Source: Aedes albopictus (lineage: Eukaryota > Arthropoda > Insecta > Diptera > Culicidae). Taken from it: a DNA stretch of 64,000 bases. The stretch spans positions 721,977-785,976 of the forward strand of contig NC_085137.1 of assembly GCF_035046485.1 (NCBI RefSeq), written 5' to 3'. The notes under the pieces are model-generated. The model did no database searches. It saw only the letters and a program-made list of their open reading frames with translations, and had not been told where the DNA came from. The position numbers and the translations under genes were made by a program. This document shows positions 1-11,110 of this stretch, piece by piece. How positions within the stretch are numbered: the first letter of the stretch is position 1; every line of letters starts with the position of its first letter.

Positions 1-890
1 GCTTTTTTCTGTGGAATTTTCTAAGAATGCAATCATAAAATTCTTCAGGACGTCTTACCTGTATCTTTTTGCAGGAGTATCTGAATTTTCACGACATACT
101 GTGTCAGAAAACCAATCAGATTGATTTCTCATGACACATACAGTCTACAAAACCAATGACTATTTTTACGAGATTCTATTAAATGTGACTTCAAAATTCA
201 ACCAAATGTTTCTCCAAAATTTCCGGTAGGCGTCTTTTTACAATTTCCAATATATAAACAGCTTTCAGTATCACCAAGAAAGTCCAAGAAAGAGTTATGG
301 GGAGAACTCTAATTTGAAAATGTTCATTATTTTTTACTGATTGTGTTGAGCCTCATGTCCAAATATTTAATGTAAGTGTATTTGAAAACGATTTCCGCAA
401 AATCCGCGCCGAAATTAGCAAAAACGCGCGAAATCCGTGCGAAACGCAAAAACCGCGAAAAACGCAAAATCCGCGCCACGTGTAACAGCCCAGCTAATAC
501 TACAGAAATCTCTAGTGAAATCCTATAACAATGTACGGGAAAAACTTGTAATTTATTAGAAGGCACAGAATGTTACCAATTGACAATTTGAGAGATGAAT
601 TTGTGAAAAAACACGTTCTGGTAGGTTTTGAATCCACTACTCCGTATTCGGTAGACTGCAGTTTAGCCATTTCTTTGAGGGTTCCCTCGGCATGGTTGTT
701 TTTTTTTTTGAAAATTTCTTTGGATTTTTGTCCTATAATTTCAAGGGCTATTCCTCTGAAATTATTTCAGCGATTTCTTTTTCAGTTATTTTGCAAATTT
801 CTCAGGCAGTTTTATCGTGATAACTTTTGCAATTCTTTTTAATTTAATTGTATTCATATTCATTGCTTCCGGAAATTGCAGAATGGGAAA
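1..890. other. AT-rich DNA with a short CGCAAAATCCG-type repeat
   Basis: No gene is supported. At about 395-480 a short GC-richer patch repeats a motif of roughly 10-13 bases (CGCAAAATCCG, CGCGAAATCCG and CGCAAAAACCG variants), a small degenerate tandem repeat. Reading frames on both strands are short and of biased composition. The rest is AT-rich with homopolymer runs. Confidence 0.5.
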
Positions 891-1560
891 TTAACTGCGC
901 TTGCTCAATGAAAATCCTATGAAATTTATCAAAAATTTCCAGAAAAATTCCCAAAGAAATTGCCGGAGAAACTTCCATCAAAATTACCTCAGAACCTTCA
1001 AAGCAGTTGTCAAGAATATTCATATAAGAATTAAGAATTATCAGAGGAATTCCTGAAGAAAAAATTAGGGCTTTTTAAAGAAATTGATCAAATCCGATCT
1101 CAAAATACATTGCCGAATGCCGAAATATATTCTATAAAAATACGAAGAAATTCTTAAAGAAATTTCCGAATCATCAAAGTAATTTCTGAAGAAAATTAAG
1201 ATAGAATTCCAAAAATAATAGCCGTTGAAGGAAATCTCGAATGAATTACCAAATATTTCACTAAAAGAATTCTCAAAGGAATTGCCTGAAGAGTAACTGG
1301 AAAATTTTAAAAAGCAAGTATCTATAAAATTGCTGACATTAACAAAACAATGCCAAATTGGCGAGAAACTTTCCAATGAAATAAAATCCAAATAAACTGC
1401 TAATGTAATTGTCGAAGAAATTTTCAAAGGATGCGTGAAAGGTGTTCCGTGAAATTCAAAACATTTTCACGAAATTATTATCAAATAAATTGTTAAAACA
1501 TTTTCATTAAATTATTATCAAATTAATTCTTATAGAAATTACCAAAGGGGACACAAAGAT
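890..1560. repeat. degenerate 24-bp-period array (block 1)
   Basis: Motifs such as AAATTCC, GGAATT and GAAATT recur about every 24-27 bases. This is the same low-complexity family seen more clearly at 31300-32690. The frames across it are Ser/Phe/Asn-rich and are not believable genes. Confidence 0.55.
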
Positions 1561-2214
1561 ATTACATAAGAAATTTGTCAAATTCAAAGGAATTACTGAG
1601 TGATTTACACACACAGTGGTACAGTTTCCGAGATTCACACTTCTAATAAATTCTCTGAAAATTTATTCGTGAGGACCTGATTGTTTTCAATACACAAAAC
1701 AAAGAGGTTGTCGCGATGATTGTTAAGTTCAAACTGAAAATACAAATTCCATGTATGATACGTAATTAAGCTATCAAGTTTTTGAACCTTACATGGCGGG
1801 GAAAGTGTTAAATCAGTAAAACGGCTCGGATTAAAAAAAAAACTTCTTAAAAATATAGCACGTTTAAATTTGCGGGCTAATTTTTCCCGCATTACAGTAT
1901 ATTATACACTAAGAAATTGAGGGTGGATCGGGATTTCCTTTTTCAAAAACAAAAAAGGGAAACAACCTGGAAGCCACTGAAGCTGGCACCCCCAGGCACC
2001 CCCTAGGAAAAAATCCTAGATACGCCAATGCAGCCAAGGCAGCAGCAACAGTGCTGCTAATAAAACAAAACAAAAAACCGTTCGTTGGATTACTAATCGG
2101 TAATAAATCAATAACTTTTTCCATTAGCATCCAATAGTTTTACGGTCTTCGAAGGAAAGTTTCAAAAATGATTTTTCTTCAAGGAGCATTGATCGATTTG
2201 AATTAAGGAGACAA
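1561..2214. other. unassigned DNA
   Basis: No coding, RNA or transposon signature was recognised. It includes a short GC-richer patch near 1970-2050 with no recognisable product. Confidence 0.4.
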
Positions 2215-2407
2215 GGGGCGACCTCTGGGATTTTTTAACTGAAAGTGTAACTTTTCCCATAGTAAATCTTATGAAAACTTTGAACCGCTTGCGCTAAATT
2301 ATAGTTTCACCGATTGCGCTGAAATTTTGCACAGTTCATATGGGACCTAAATGGAATCGAAAAATTCGACTGGAGCGAGAATTTGATGTTTGTCCCATAC
2401 TAGTGCT
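2215..2407 (+). mobile_element. single arm of a foldback element
   Basis: This stretch aligns along its length with 55612-55813, the right arm of the foldback element there. Shared blocks include AAATTTTGCACAG, ATATGGGACC and a terminal TGTCCCAYRCTARTGCT. Only this one arm is present. It ends at the first recognisable base of a truncated LINE open frame. Confidence 0.6.
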
Positions 2408-3788
2408 CATCCTTCAGATATGATTACTCTTTACAAAACTACAATTTGTTCTGTGTTGGAATGTGGTTGTTTTACTTTTGGTTCCGCATCTCAAAAACAT
2501 TTTTCAAAACTTGAAAAAATTCAGTATCGTTGTCTAAGAATTTGCCTAAAATTAATGAATTCCACCCACACAAAATCTATAGAAGTATTAGCAGGGGTTG
2601 TTCTGATTAAAATTCGTTTCCAAGAGCTGAACAATAAATTTTTAGTACAATGTTTTTCTAATAACCATTCAATAATTAGTATATTAAATGATTTATATGA
2701 AAAAAATCCTTCGTGTAGAATTTTAGAATCGTTCATTCATTGTTATGGACAACAAATAATCCCTTCAACTAAAAATTATTTCAAAAATTGTGATATTCAG
2801 GCTCATTCATTTTCACCAATAATCGATACATCTTTGCAATTGGAATTGAAGCAAATTCCAGATACTAAATATTCTCGATATGCTAGAATATTATTTGAAC
2901 GTAAATTTGTTGGAATTAATCAAAATCAATTGTTTTATACTGATGGATCTCTTATTGAAAACAATGCAGGTTTTGGTGTGTATAATTTATGTTAAGCACA
3001 TTTTTTTAAATTGCAATCTCCTTGTTCTATTTTTGTAGCTGAATTAATCGCTTTGTATTTTGCATGCAATTTAATTAAGGAGTTATCTCCTAGCTTGTTT
3101 ACCATTTGTTCTGACAGTTTGAGTTCCATTAATTCTATCAGAAACAATAAATTCAATTGTAATCATATTATTTTAATGTTGAAGGAATTATTATTCAACT
3201 TGCAATCTAGGGGTTTTATCATTAAATTTGTGTGGATTCCTTCTCATTGTCAAATTTATGGTAATGAACAAGCTGATTCTTTGGCCAAGTTAGGTGCCAA
3301 TCGTGGTATTATATTCAATCGTGAATTTTTTCCTTCAGAATACTTTGTTCAATTAAAAAGGAATTCACTCGAAACTTGGCAAATTGATTGGAATTCAAGT
3401 GAGAAAGGCCGATGGTGTCATTCTATATATCCGATGGTTTAAAAATTTGAATGTAGGGAGAAATTTTATTTGTACATTTTCAAGACTTATTTCAAATCAT
3501 TATATTTGTAATAATCATTTATATCGTATTAATATTGAAGAATCAAATTTATGTGATTGTGGTGAATCGTACCAAGACATTGATCATATTGTTTTTCATT
3601 GCAAGCGCTACAATTTACCTAGACAAAAATTTATGGATAGTATTTTAAATTTAAACTTCTCTTTACCTGATTCTACACGAAATATTCTTGGCAATAAATG
3701 TTTGCCTATAATGAAGCTTCTTTATTCATATTTACAAGATATTTCTTATAATACACCTTGTCCTTTTTTTACGTCCATGCTTGGCTGA
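2408..3788 (+). pseudogene. LINE ORF2 C-terminal part (RT tail, RNase H, CCHC-like), broken
   Basis: The frame opens inside the thumb region of a reverse transcriptase. RNase H follows, with TDGS (Asp, near 2942), AELIAL (Glu, near 3040), CSDSLSS (Asp, near 3112) and IPSHC...NEQAD (His and Asp, near 3240-3280), so all the expected catalytic residues are present. A TAA at 2993-2995 interrupts the domain between the first Asp and the Glu; the same frame continues past it to 3442. A frameshift near 3410 moves the last part into the next frame. That part (to 3788) carries CDCG...H....C, the CxC-x8-H-x4-C motif common at the C terminus of I and Jockey elements. The copy is therefore inactive. Confidence 0.8.
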
Positions 3789-4250
3789 GCGACATAAAAT
3801 TCTACCGCTAAGACAATGAGCAAACTCAACAGTTTTATATTTTTTAAAACATCTTCGTGATTAGGAGAAGTGTACAAAAATATAAAAATGTGTATTTTGA
3901 TCATTATTTTGTCGGTAGAATTTTTTTTCGCTAAGCCAATAGTGGACGTAAATCAAGGTTTAGGTGTATTTGATACTGTTTTGTTTTTTTTGTACTTATA
4001 TATTTTCAGCATTCCAAATTTGGTTCCCATACAGATTACCTCGGATCATGGACCCTCCCTAACAAGTTTTTATCAAGATCACGGCTCGGCTATGGATTAT
4101 TTCCGGAGGAGCCTTTATTTAGTTTTTAAAAATGATTATAATGTGTTTTGTAAAGATTAAGAGGTTTTGTGCCTGTTGCGGGAGGTGGGCATTCTCGATA
4201 TTAATCCGACTCTTACAGCAGAACACAATCAGAATTTGTGTTTGATCAGC
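2408..4250 (+). mobile_element. 5'-truncated I-like non-LTR retrotransposon
   Basis: A LINE lacking its gag, endonuclease and most of its reverse transcriptase. What remains is the C-terminal reverse transcriptase region, an RNase H domain, a C-terminal zinc-like motif, then AT-rich 3' non-coding sequence from about 3790. The RNase H downstream of the reverse transcriptase places it in the I superfamily; MosquI-type elements are the likely relatives, but the exact clade was not tested. The 3' boundary near 4250 is approximate, and I see no clear poly-A tail or target-site duplication. Confidence 0.75.
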
Positions 4251-5480
4251 TAAAAAGCTAAAATATGTGTTTATTATTTAATATGGTTCACAATACTTAT
4301 GATCTACTTACAAGTTCGGTGATAGCCTACGGGAAGAAAATTGCTTCCACTCGGAGTAACAATCACCTCCGCACTAGATTTATAATACATTGTCCTGATC
4401 TAGCTGTATGAAATCATTGATTAGGGGTGCACAAGTAAGAACCGGAGAGAAATTTAAAATTCGCCTTTGTGCGTAACAGTGCCTTTTTGAGAACGATTTC
4501 AACATGTAAATTTGGAAATCACTCAAAGGGGCTTTTCCCTCTTACAAAATTAAAAGTTAAAAATAAAAAAAAACTACGCAGCAATGATGGACCATAACTT
4601 AAAGCTAGACGAAACAAATATCATAGATAGGACATTCAAAACAAACATTCTACACAAAGTTTCCACTTACACAACACCAATATTACTGTAAACAAACGCA
4701 CATACACTGACATGTAGCTCATGCAGGACTATTGAGTTGTCCAAAAAAAGTCTCACGAAACCTACTGAAAGCCTATCCATATACGTGAGAACAAAAGATG
4801 TTTACAAAGTTCTTACAGATAGATTAACACGGGAAATCTAGCACAAACCATTACCACACAGGAATTTGGATTGATCAATTACTCTTACTAAAAACGAGAC
4901 GACAAATAGAAGATGACTATCAAAACAAAATAGATAGATGAGAGAATGTTCTCAGGGTTAGATAGTTAAGACACACACTAAACGAAACAAAGAGAAAGTA
5001 ACTCACACGAACAAAAAGAATATCATGCGAAAAGCAATGGTGGAAGATTCCAAAAACAAGGACCGAATTCTAGACCACCTGATAGGTAGAAGATTGTCCG
5101 CGTCACGATAGTTTAAACCCGAACCGACTCAATCTATGTGAGTACAGTACAGAACAACAAAAATGTATCAAATGAAAATTGACCCTTTTTTTTCCTGTTA
5201 AGCCACTACGTTGTAACCGTTTGGTTACAAATTGTTGATTTTTGTTTTGATTTTTATGTTGTGTGTCGGACCCTTCACGTTTCTTGTGTAAAACAGTAGG
5301 AAAATACCACAGAAGTGAAAGGGTCATGTGCCGCTGTAAATGTGATGTCTTGCTACCAATCATGAAGATGGCTGAGGCAACGAGCAAATGCAAGAAATGA
5401 TGAGAAAGACGGAATGTGGGATAGTAGAAAGAACGGCCATTGCCTAAAATTGGCAGATTCTGTATCAGGCGTCCGTGTGC
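4251..5480. other. unassigned DNA
   Basis: About 1.2 kb with no recognised gene. The middle part (4560-5100) is purine-rich on the plus strand (many ACAAA, GAGA and AAAC words). A 96-codon minus frame at 5103-5393 has no recognisable domain and I do not call it. Confidence 0.4.
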
Positions 5481-6300
5481 TAAGACGTGTTTTCAGTGCA
5501 GTGGTTAAAGTGAACCCCCCCCCTTACTAGCGGTTGCTAGAGGAAACGTTGGGAAAGAGCCGCTCAGGTAAATTGCCCTGCACTCAATTAATGTGGTTTT
5601 GTTTAAAACATACGTACCGTCCTTTAGGACCTCTTTTGTTTGGACCTTTAAGTCCCATCGTCCAGCACACGGGTCGGCCCGCGAAGCCATAAGGCTTCCG
5701 CGCCTAACTCATCAAGGAGTTTTACCGTCCTTTTCCGGACGGATCCTCAGGCAGATCGCCTTAACCGTCAAGGAGATTACCCCTCTCGGCCGTCCAAGGT
5801 GGCCATGCCACGACCGGCCGATTGCGCCTAAGAGGGAAGACGCCTGCATCCCCCCCCCCCAGCAACGCCCGCTGGTCCGTCGGCCGAGTACCGGCCCACA
5901 ACACCGCTCGCCCCGCCATCCGGCGAGTTTTCCGGCCGCACAGCTCGACAGGAGTCGCTGTGTCGGCCATCGAACCCACCATCAACACAGCAGCGGTATG
6001 TACCGGTACCACCGATCATAGATTAGGTCACACTTTAACAAATTAACACAGAATTATACACAGAACAACACGCACACGCCACAATTAGGACATTTAATAA
6101 AATATACAAGTAAAGTGAAAGATCCGTGTTAAGTTTTTGTATCGCGAAAAGCCCTTGATTACCCAGTAGCCAGCCGACCCTGGGATTACCGGAGAGTCTC
6201 TTGTGTCTTGAGTCGGCCCGGCACTGATAAGTTGTCGAATCGTTTCAACGTCCAATAAGTTAAACTTTTGTGACATGTCCCGTTTTGATATTCGCATGTA
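5481..6300. mobile_element. GC-rich island, probable retrotransposon remnant
   Basis: A sharp rise in GC (about 5500-6010) inside AT-rich DNA, with C homopolymers near 5513 and 5851. Open frames occur on both strands because stop codons are rare in GC-rich DNA, not because of a clear protein. Two related words (ATCAAGGAGTTTTACC and GTCAAGGAGATTACCC, near 5710 and 5768) suggest an internal duplication. Base composition and lack of a gene suggest LTR-element debris, but no LTR pair, primer site or protease/integrase motif was found. Confidence 0.3.
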
Positions 6301-6468
6301 GCTAGCTATGTCAAGTAATCAGCTTCTGCCACGACGCGTCAAATTGACCTTTTAATCTTCCATTTAGACTAAAACTTCCGCATTACTTTTTTGAGTTAAA
6401 CAAAGCCATCTTTACTAGAAAACCGATTGGTAATTTGTAAAACTAACTAAAAGTTTAAAGATTGTGTA

Positions 6469-8142
6469 GGGTAAATGATGATGGTTGGACCAACTGAAAT
6501 ACTAATCATGGTTGGACCAATTTGGAAATTTACAGATTTGATCAACTTTTTGTTTAAAACTTGAGTCGAAGTCTTACTATTGTCAAAACATAGCTTAATC
6601 TTTATTGAAATAAAATGGATTCTATGTAGTATATCTCTAAAACATTTAATTAATTAAGGATTTTGATATGGCTGACTAGAAGCGTAGCTTGGACAACAAA
6701 ATTACTCAATTTGTAACTTCGGCGGCAAAGATATTTTGTTTTGAATTTATATATGTGTTGCGTTATACTTCTGCGAAAATCTATGAACTTCATGATAACG
6801 TATTGGAAATTAATATTTTTTCACTTAAAATTCAATAAATTAGTAAAATTAGACAAAATGAATATGATGATGGTTGGTCCACCGAATGATTGTGGTTGGA
6901 CCTTGTGGTTACCATACTGGTTGCTAGGATTAAAGCAGTTTATTTACTATTTTCTTCGCGTGCGGTGACATTCAACAAGATTTCGAGTTCCCAAAATAGT
7001 GCACTAAAGAGCTGCCGCTCGTACTAACTGCTCTCCGCCGGATACTTAAACCTACCTAATCCTGAATCGGTTTGCCGAAGAAGTCGTTGCCTTGTTCCGT
7101 AGATCCGAACAGCTGAGCTAATCTCGACGGCCGGTTTCCCCTTAGTGCGTCCACCAAGATCCAGATTGAGAGAACCAGGGCAGGTCGGCAAATAGCTACT
7201 CACCAGTCTCCCACCGAAGCCCATCGTATGCATTTAGGATTGTCGCTGCTACCTACCTAATATTATCATCATCCTGAGTCCACAATGAATATCTGCCCTA
7301 AATCGACATATGGTAGTGAATGCTCACTCACACACCAAGAGCTGCGTCCTAGGCTGCGTCTGTGTGGCAAAAATATTCTTTGGCAATTTTTTCTACCTTA
7401 GTATGTAGTACACTTAATTCCTAATATTTGTAATGTTTATAGATCATGTATAAGACCAATTAAAGCTTATCTGAAATCTCAAACCTTAATTTTCATCGGT
7501 CCAGGGGGGTGGATTTCTCTAGTTTCCTCGAACCTTCAGAGTTCCTAGGTTTTCTTGAAATGTGTGCAGTCACGAAGCCGATGGCATCTAAGGTCTGGGT
7601 CCATTTGGGCAGGAGCACCTATTTTGGGCACTTGCTGCTATAACTCAGTCAATTTCATACTGATTGACTTGACTTTTTGCACATGGCTAGATACTGTGTG
7701 TATCTGAGCGTGTCTCAAAAATCAAGTGAATCGGTTCAAAATTGACTGAGTTATAGCAGCAAGTGCCCAAAATAGGTGCACCAGCTCAAATGGTCCCAGA
7801 CCCTACCTTGTTTCCTGATGAATACCTATTGTTTTCGGCACTCTTTCGCCCGATATTAGAATATTCAGACATCATGGTCCAACCATGATTGTTTTTTGGT
7901 CCAACCAATATCTGCGTTGGTCCAACCAACATCAAAATTCTGAACTCGTAAAAAACGAATTAATTAATTATTTTTCGAGTAATTTAGGTATTCTCCGAGC
8001 TTTTCGTAAACTAGAGGAGTAGAGCTTTCTACCAACTACATATTTGGTATGTTATTGCGATTCGATCATAAAAAAAATATTGACTTACATGTTGATTATG
8101 TGTCAAAATACCTGAAGTTGGTCCAACCATCATCATTTACCC
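6469..8142. mobile_element. TA-flanked foldback element with nested insertion
   Basis: The left end GGGTAAATGATGATGGTTGG (6469) is matched in inverse at the right end (to 8142), and both are flanked by TA. The sub-terminal motif GGTTGGACCAA recurs near both ends and inside (6507, 6873, 6894, and inverted at 7878, 7899 and 7917). The TA duplication points to the Tc1/mariner/pogo group. No transposase is visible, so it is non-autonomous. A smaller MITE (7592-7804) and a GC-richer unrelated patch (about 6950-7300) lie inside it. Confidence 0.75.
7592..7804. mobile_element. foldback MITE, CTATTTTGGGCACTT family (copy A)
   Basis: An almost complete palindrome. The left arm has CACCTATTTTGGGCACTTGC and ATAACTCAGTCAATTT. 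The right arm has the inverse of both, about 60-70 bases from the centre. The ends pair as GGTCTGGGTCC with GGTCCCAGACC. Related copies are at 34020-34245, 43950-44163 and 49751-49965. No coding capacity. Confidence 0.75.
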
Positions 8143-8144
8143 TA

Positions 8145-8940
8145 TTTTTTTTTTTTTTTTGGGAACCGAATCGAATTTTTTGCGGAGATGAGAAAAACGA
8201 GACAGCCTATCAAACATACATCCATCCGCAAGCACAGCCTACTACGATTTTAGAATAATTCATAGAGAAAATGAAATTAAAACCATCTCGATATATTTAC
8301 ATCCACTATGAACAACGTCTGAACACGGGAAACCTTGGAAAACATAATCCTATTCATAAGCAAACCAGGATGTCCTTTGGACAAGTGCCAATAACCAGAA
8401 AAACTCTTCCATCAATGGTTCCCTGTGCGGACATTTTTACATCCTAGCATGTATGTAGGTATTAAACAGTCACCAAGGGATGTTACGTGCCACTTTTTCG
8501 CTCCGATTCCTTACACTTCATGGGCTGAATGGAGTGTGTGCAAAAGTGTTCCAGATCATAGCAATTTACTAGCGATTCCTTCCAGTATAAGAAAAAGCAA
8601 GAAGTAAAACGATGTGCATTTCTTCTCCACCCCAGAGAGTTCATCCAACTGATTCGTTTATTTGACCTGCTTTGATTTCAACCGGATTGATGTCAGAGGA
8701 AAAGACAAATTACTGAGTTCGGTACGCGGCATGTTTGTTGTTGTACCTACCCAGTTGTCATCCCTATTATTTCGCTCTAGCTTTGATTGTCTATTGTTTG
8801 CGCTGGCAGTGTAATTTTCCACGTTGCCCAGAGGGGTTGCTATGAAGGGGGTTTCTTTTTTATGCTCTTGGCAATTTGTTTATATCTCACAATGCTGCGA
8901 TTGCTGTTTGCTTTCTGGAGACATCTTGTAGTTTTCTTTA
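8145..8940. other. unassigned DNA
   Basis: It starts with a T run (8145-8160). No gene, RNA or repeat family was recognised. Short frames near 8425-8607 and 8787-8969 have no recognisable domain. Confidence 0.4.
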
Positions 8941-9080
8941 CAATATGTTTTGCCTTTCTCGTACACTAAGTGTACTGGAAAGGCTATATGTTCACTCCAA
9001 AAACTACTTTTTGATAGAAGGCTCGGAGGGTCAAGTCACATATTCCAATCAACTCAGCTCGACGAATTGAGGTGATGTCT

Positions 9081-9086
9081 GTCTGT

Positions 9087-9174
<88 letters not shown>
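9081..9174 (+). repeat. TG dinucleotide microsatellite
   Basis: Nearly pure TG/GT repeat with one early TGTA variant. Frames across it translate to alternating Cys/Val or His/Thr and are artefacts. Confidence 0.97.
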
Positions 9175-9176
<2 letters not shown>

Positions 9177-9364
9177 AAATAAACTCACATCATTTTTTGG
9201 TAGTAAACCTCAACCGATTTTAATGACCGACGGTTCATTCGACGCGGAATCTGGTCCCATTGTTTCCTATTGAAAATGGTTCGGATCGGTCCAGCCGTTC
9301 CGGAGTTATGGCCATTTACGTGTTCCGGACCAGTACCCTTGGAAGGGGCCATACATAAAAATGT

Positions 9365-11110
9365 AACAAACACATAAATGTGACACATCAAACTGCGGTA
9401 TTTTGGATAACCTGATGAACAGTTACCAAGAGAACAGTCTCAGACCATATCTGAACCGGTATTGTTCCGGAACCGGTTCCAGGAGTCCCGCCGGAAGTGG
9501 CCAAATATAAAAGTGAACCAAATCCATGCATGCGATACATCAAATTGCGGCATTTTGGATAACATGATGAACAGTCAGCAAGAAAACAGTCTCAGACCAT
9601 ATCTGAACCGGTATTTTTCCGGAACAGGTTCCAGGAGTCCCGCCGGAAGTGGCCAAATATAGAAGTGAACCAAATCCATGCATGCGACACATCAAATTGC
9701 GGCATTTTGGATAACCTGTTGAACAATCAGCAAGAAAACAGTCTCAGACCATATCTGAACCGGTAGTGTTCCGGAACCGGTTCCGGGAGTCCCGCCGGAA
9801 GTGGCCAAATATAAAAGTGAACCAAATCCATGCATGCGATACATCAAATTGCGGCATTTTGGATAACATGATGAACAGTCAGCAAGAAAACAGTCTCAGA
9901 CCATCTAAGAACCGGTAGTGTTCCGGAACCGGTTCCGGTAGTCCCGCAGGAAGTGGCCAAATATAAAAGTGAACCAAATCCATGCATGCGATATATCAAA
10001 GCGCAACTTTTTTGATAACTCAATGAAAGGTTGGTATTAAAAAAGACTCAGACCATATCTGAACCGGCAGTGTATCGGATCCGGTTCCGGATGTCCCGCT
10101 GGAAGTTCATATATAAAAGTGATGCAAACCCATGCATGCGGCACATCAAACTACGGCATTTTCGATAACCTGATGAGCTTTTTCGACAACTTGATGACCG
10201 GTTATTGAGGAAGTAGGCACATTATGGACTGTCAGTAGTGCCGAAACTAGTTCCCTCCGAAAGCGGCTAAATATAAAATTGAACCAAACCCATGGCTTTT
10301 TTGATAACCTAATAAACTTTGGCAAGCAAATAGGCTCAGACTATTTAAGAGACTATCGGTAGTGTTTCGCAACCGGTTCCAGGCCGGAAGTGACACCAAA
10401 CCCAGGCATGCGATACCTCAAATCAAGGCTTTTTAGGTAACATGATGAACAGTTGCAAGAAAATAGACGCAGTGTGTTACGGAACTGATTACGGGTGTCC
10501 CGCCAGAAATGATCAAATGTAAAAGAGAACCAATACATGCGACATATCGATGATTTATTCAGTAACAAGATAAACGGTTAACCAACAAATAATCTCAGAC
10601 CTAATCTCAAACCATATTTGGGAGAATCGGTAGTGTTCCAGAACTGGTGACAAGACGAGTAACGCGTCGGAAGTGGTAAAATATAGAAAGGAACTAAACC
10701 ATTGCGGCGTTTTTGATAATCTGATGAACAGTCAACAAGAAAATAGTCTCAGGCCACAGTAGTTCGGAATCGGTTGCGGGTGTGATTTGATAGAAGTGAA
10801 CCAAAACCATGAATGCGATACATAAAATCGCGGCATTTTCAAAAATTTGCCGAACGGTTAGCAAGAAAATAGCCTCAAATCACATCAATTTCCGGCTTTT
10901 CAGGTCACGTGATGAACAGTTGTCAAAAACATAGTCTAAGACCATATTTGAGACAACCGGAATCAGTTCCAGGTGTCCCGCCGGAAGTAGTCAAACGTAA
11001 AATTTAACCAAACTCATGCAAGCTGCACATCAAATAGCGGAGTTATAAAGGTTAACAAAATAAATGTCAAAGCGATAAATCAAATTGTGGCTTTTTTGAT
11101 AGCATGTAAA
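9365..11110 (+). repeat. 152-bp tandem repeat (about 11 units, decaying)
   Basis: The landmark CCATGCATGCG occurs near 9524, 9676, 9828 and 9980, exactly 152 bases apart, then near 10130 (150). Each unit also carries a CATCAAATTGCGGCATTTT word, TCTCAGACCATATCTGAACC and a GTTCCGGAACCGGTTCC palindrome. Units after about 10200 drift strongly in length and sequence, but recognisable pieces (CATGCGATAC, GATGAACAGT, CCCGCCGGAAGT) continue to about 11000. Confidence 0.9.

Larger units (their letters stand above)
8945..11110 (+). repeat. compound repeat: hairpin head, TG microsatellite, 152-bp satellite
   Basis: Three modules in order. First a short hairpin (GCCTTTCTCGTACACT...GTGTACTGGAAAGGC, 8952-8983) and a conserved block ending at TCGACGAATTGAGGTGATG (about 8990-9078). 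Then a TG run. Then a linker containing GTTCCGGAGTTATGGCCATT, followed by tandem 152-bp units. The 47280-47690 region holds the same order in reverse with a TGTA microsatellite and about one unit, so the modules travel together as one repeat family. No protein-coding content. Confidence 0.8.

Noticed and set aside
5593..6021. 142-codon plus frame and overlapping minus frames in the GC-rich island
   Set aside because: Overlapping frames on both strands reflect high GC. No domain, start context or splice sites are recognisable.
9081..9174. 62- to 64-codon frames of Cys/Val or His/Thr repeats
   Set aside because: Direct translation of the TG microsatellite; no independent coding evidence.
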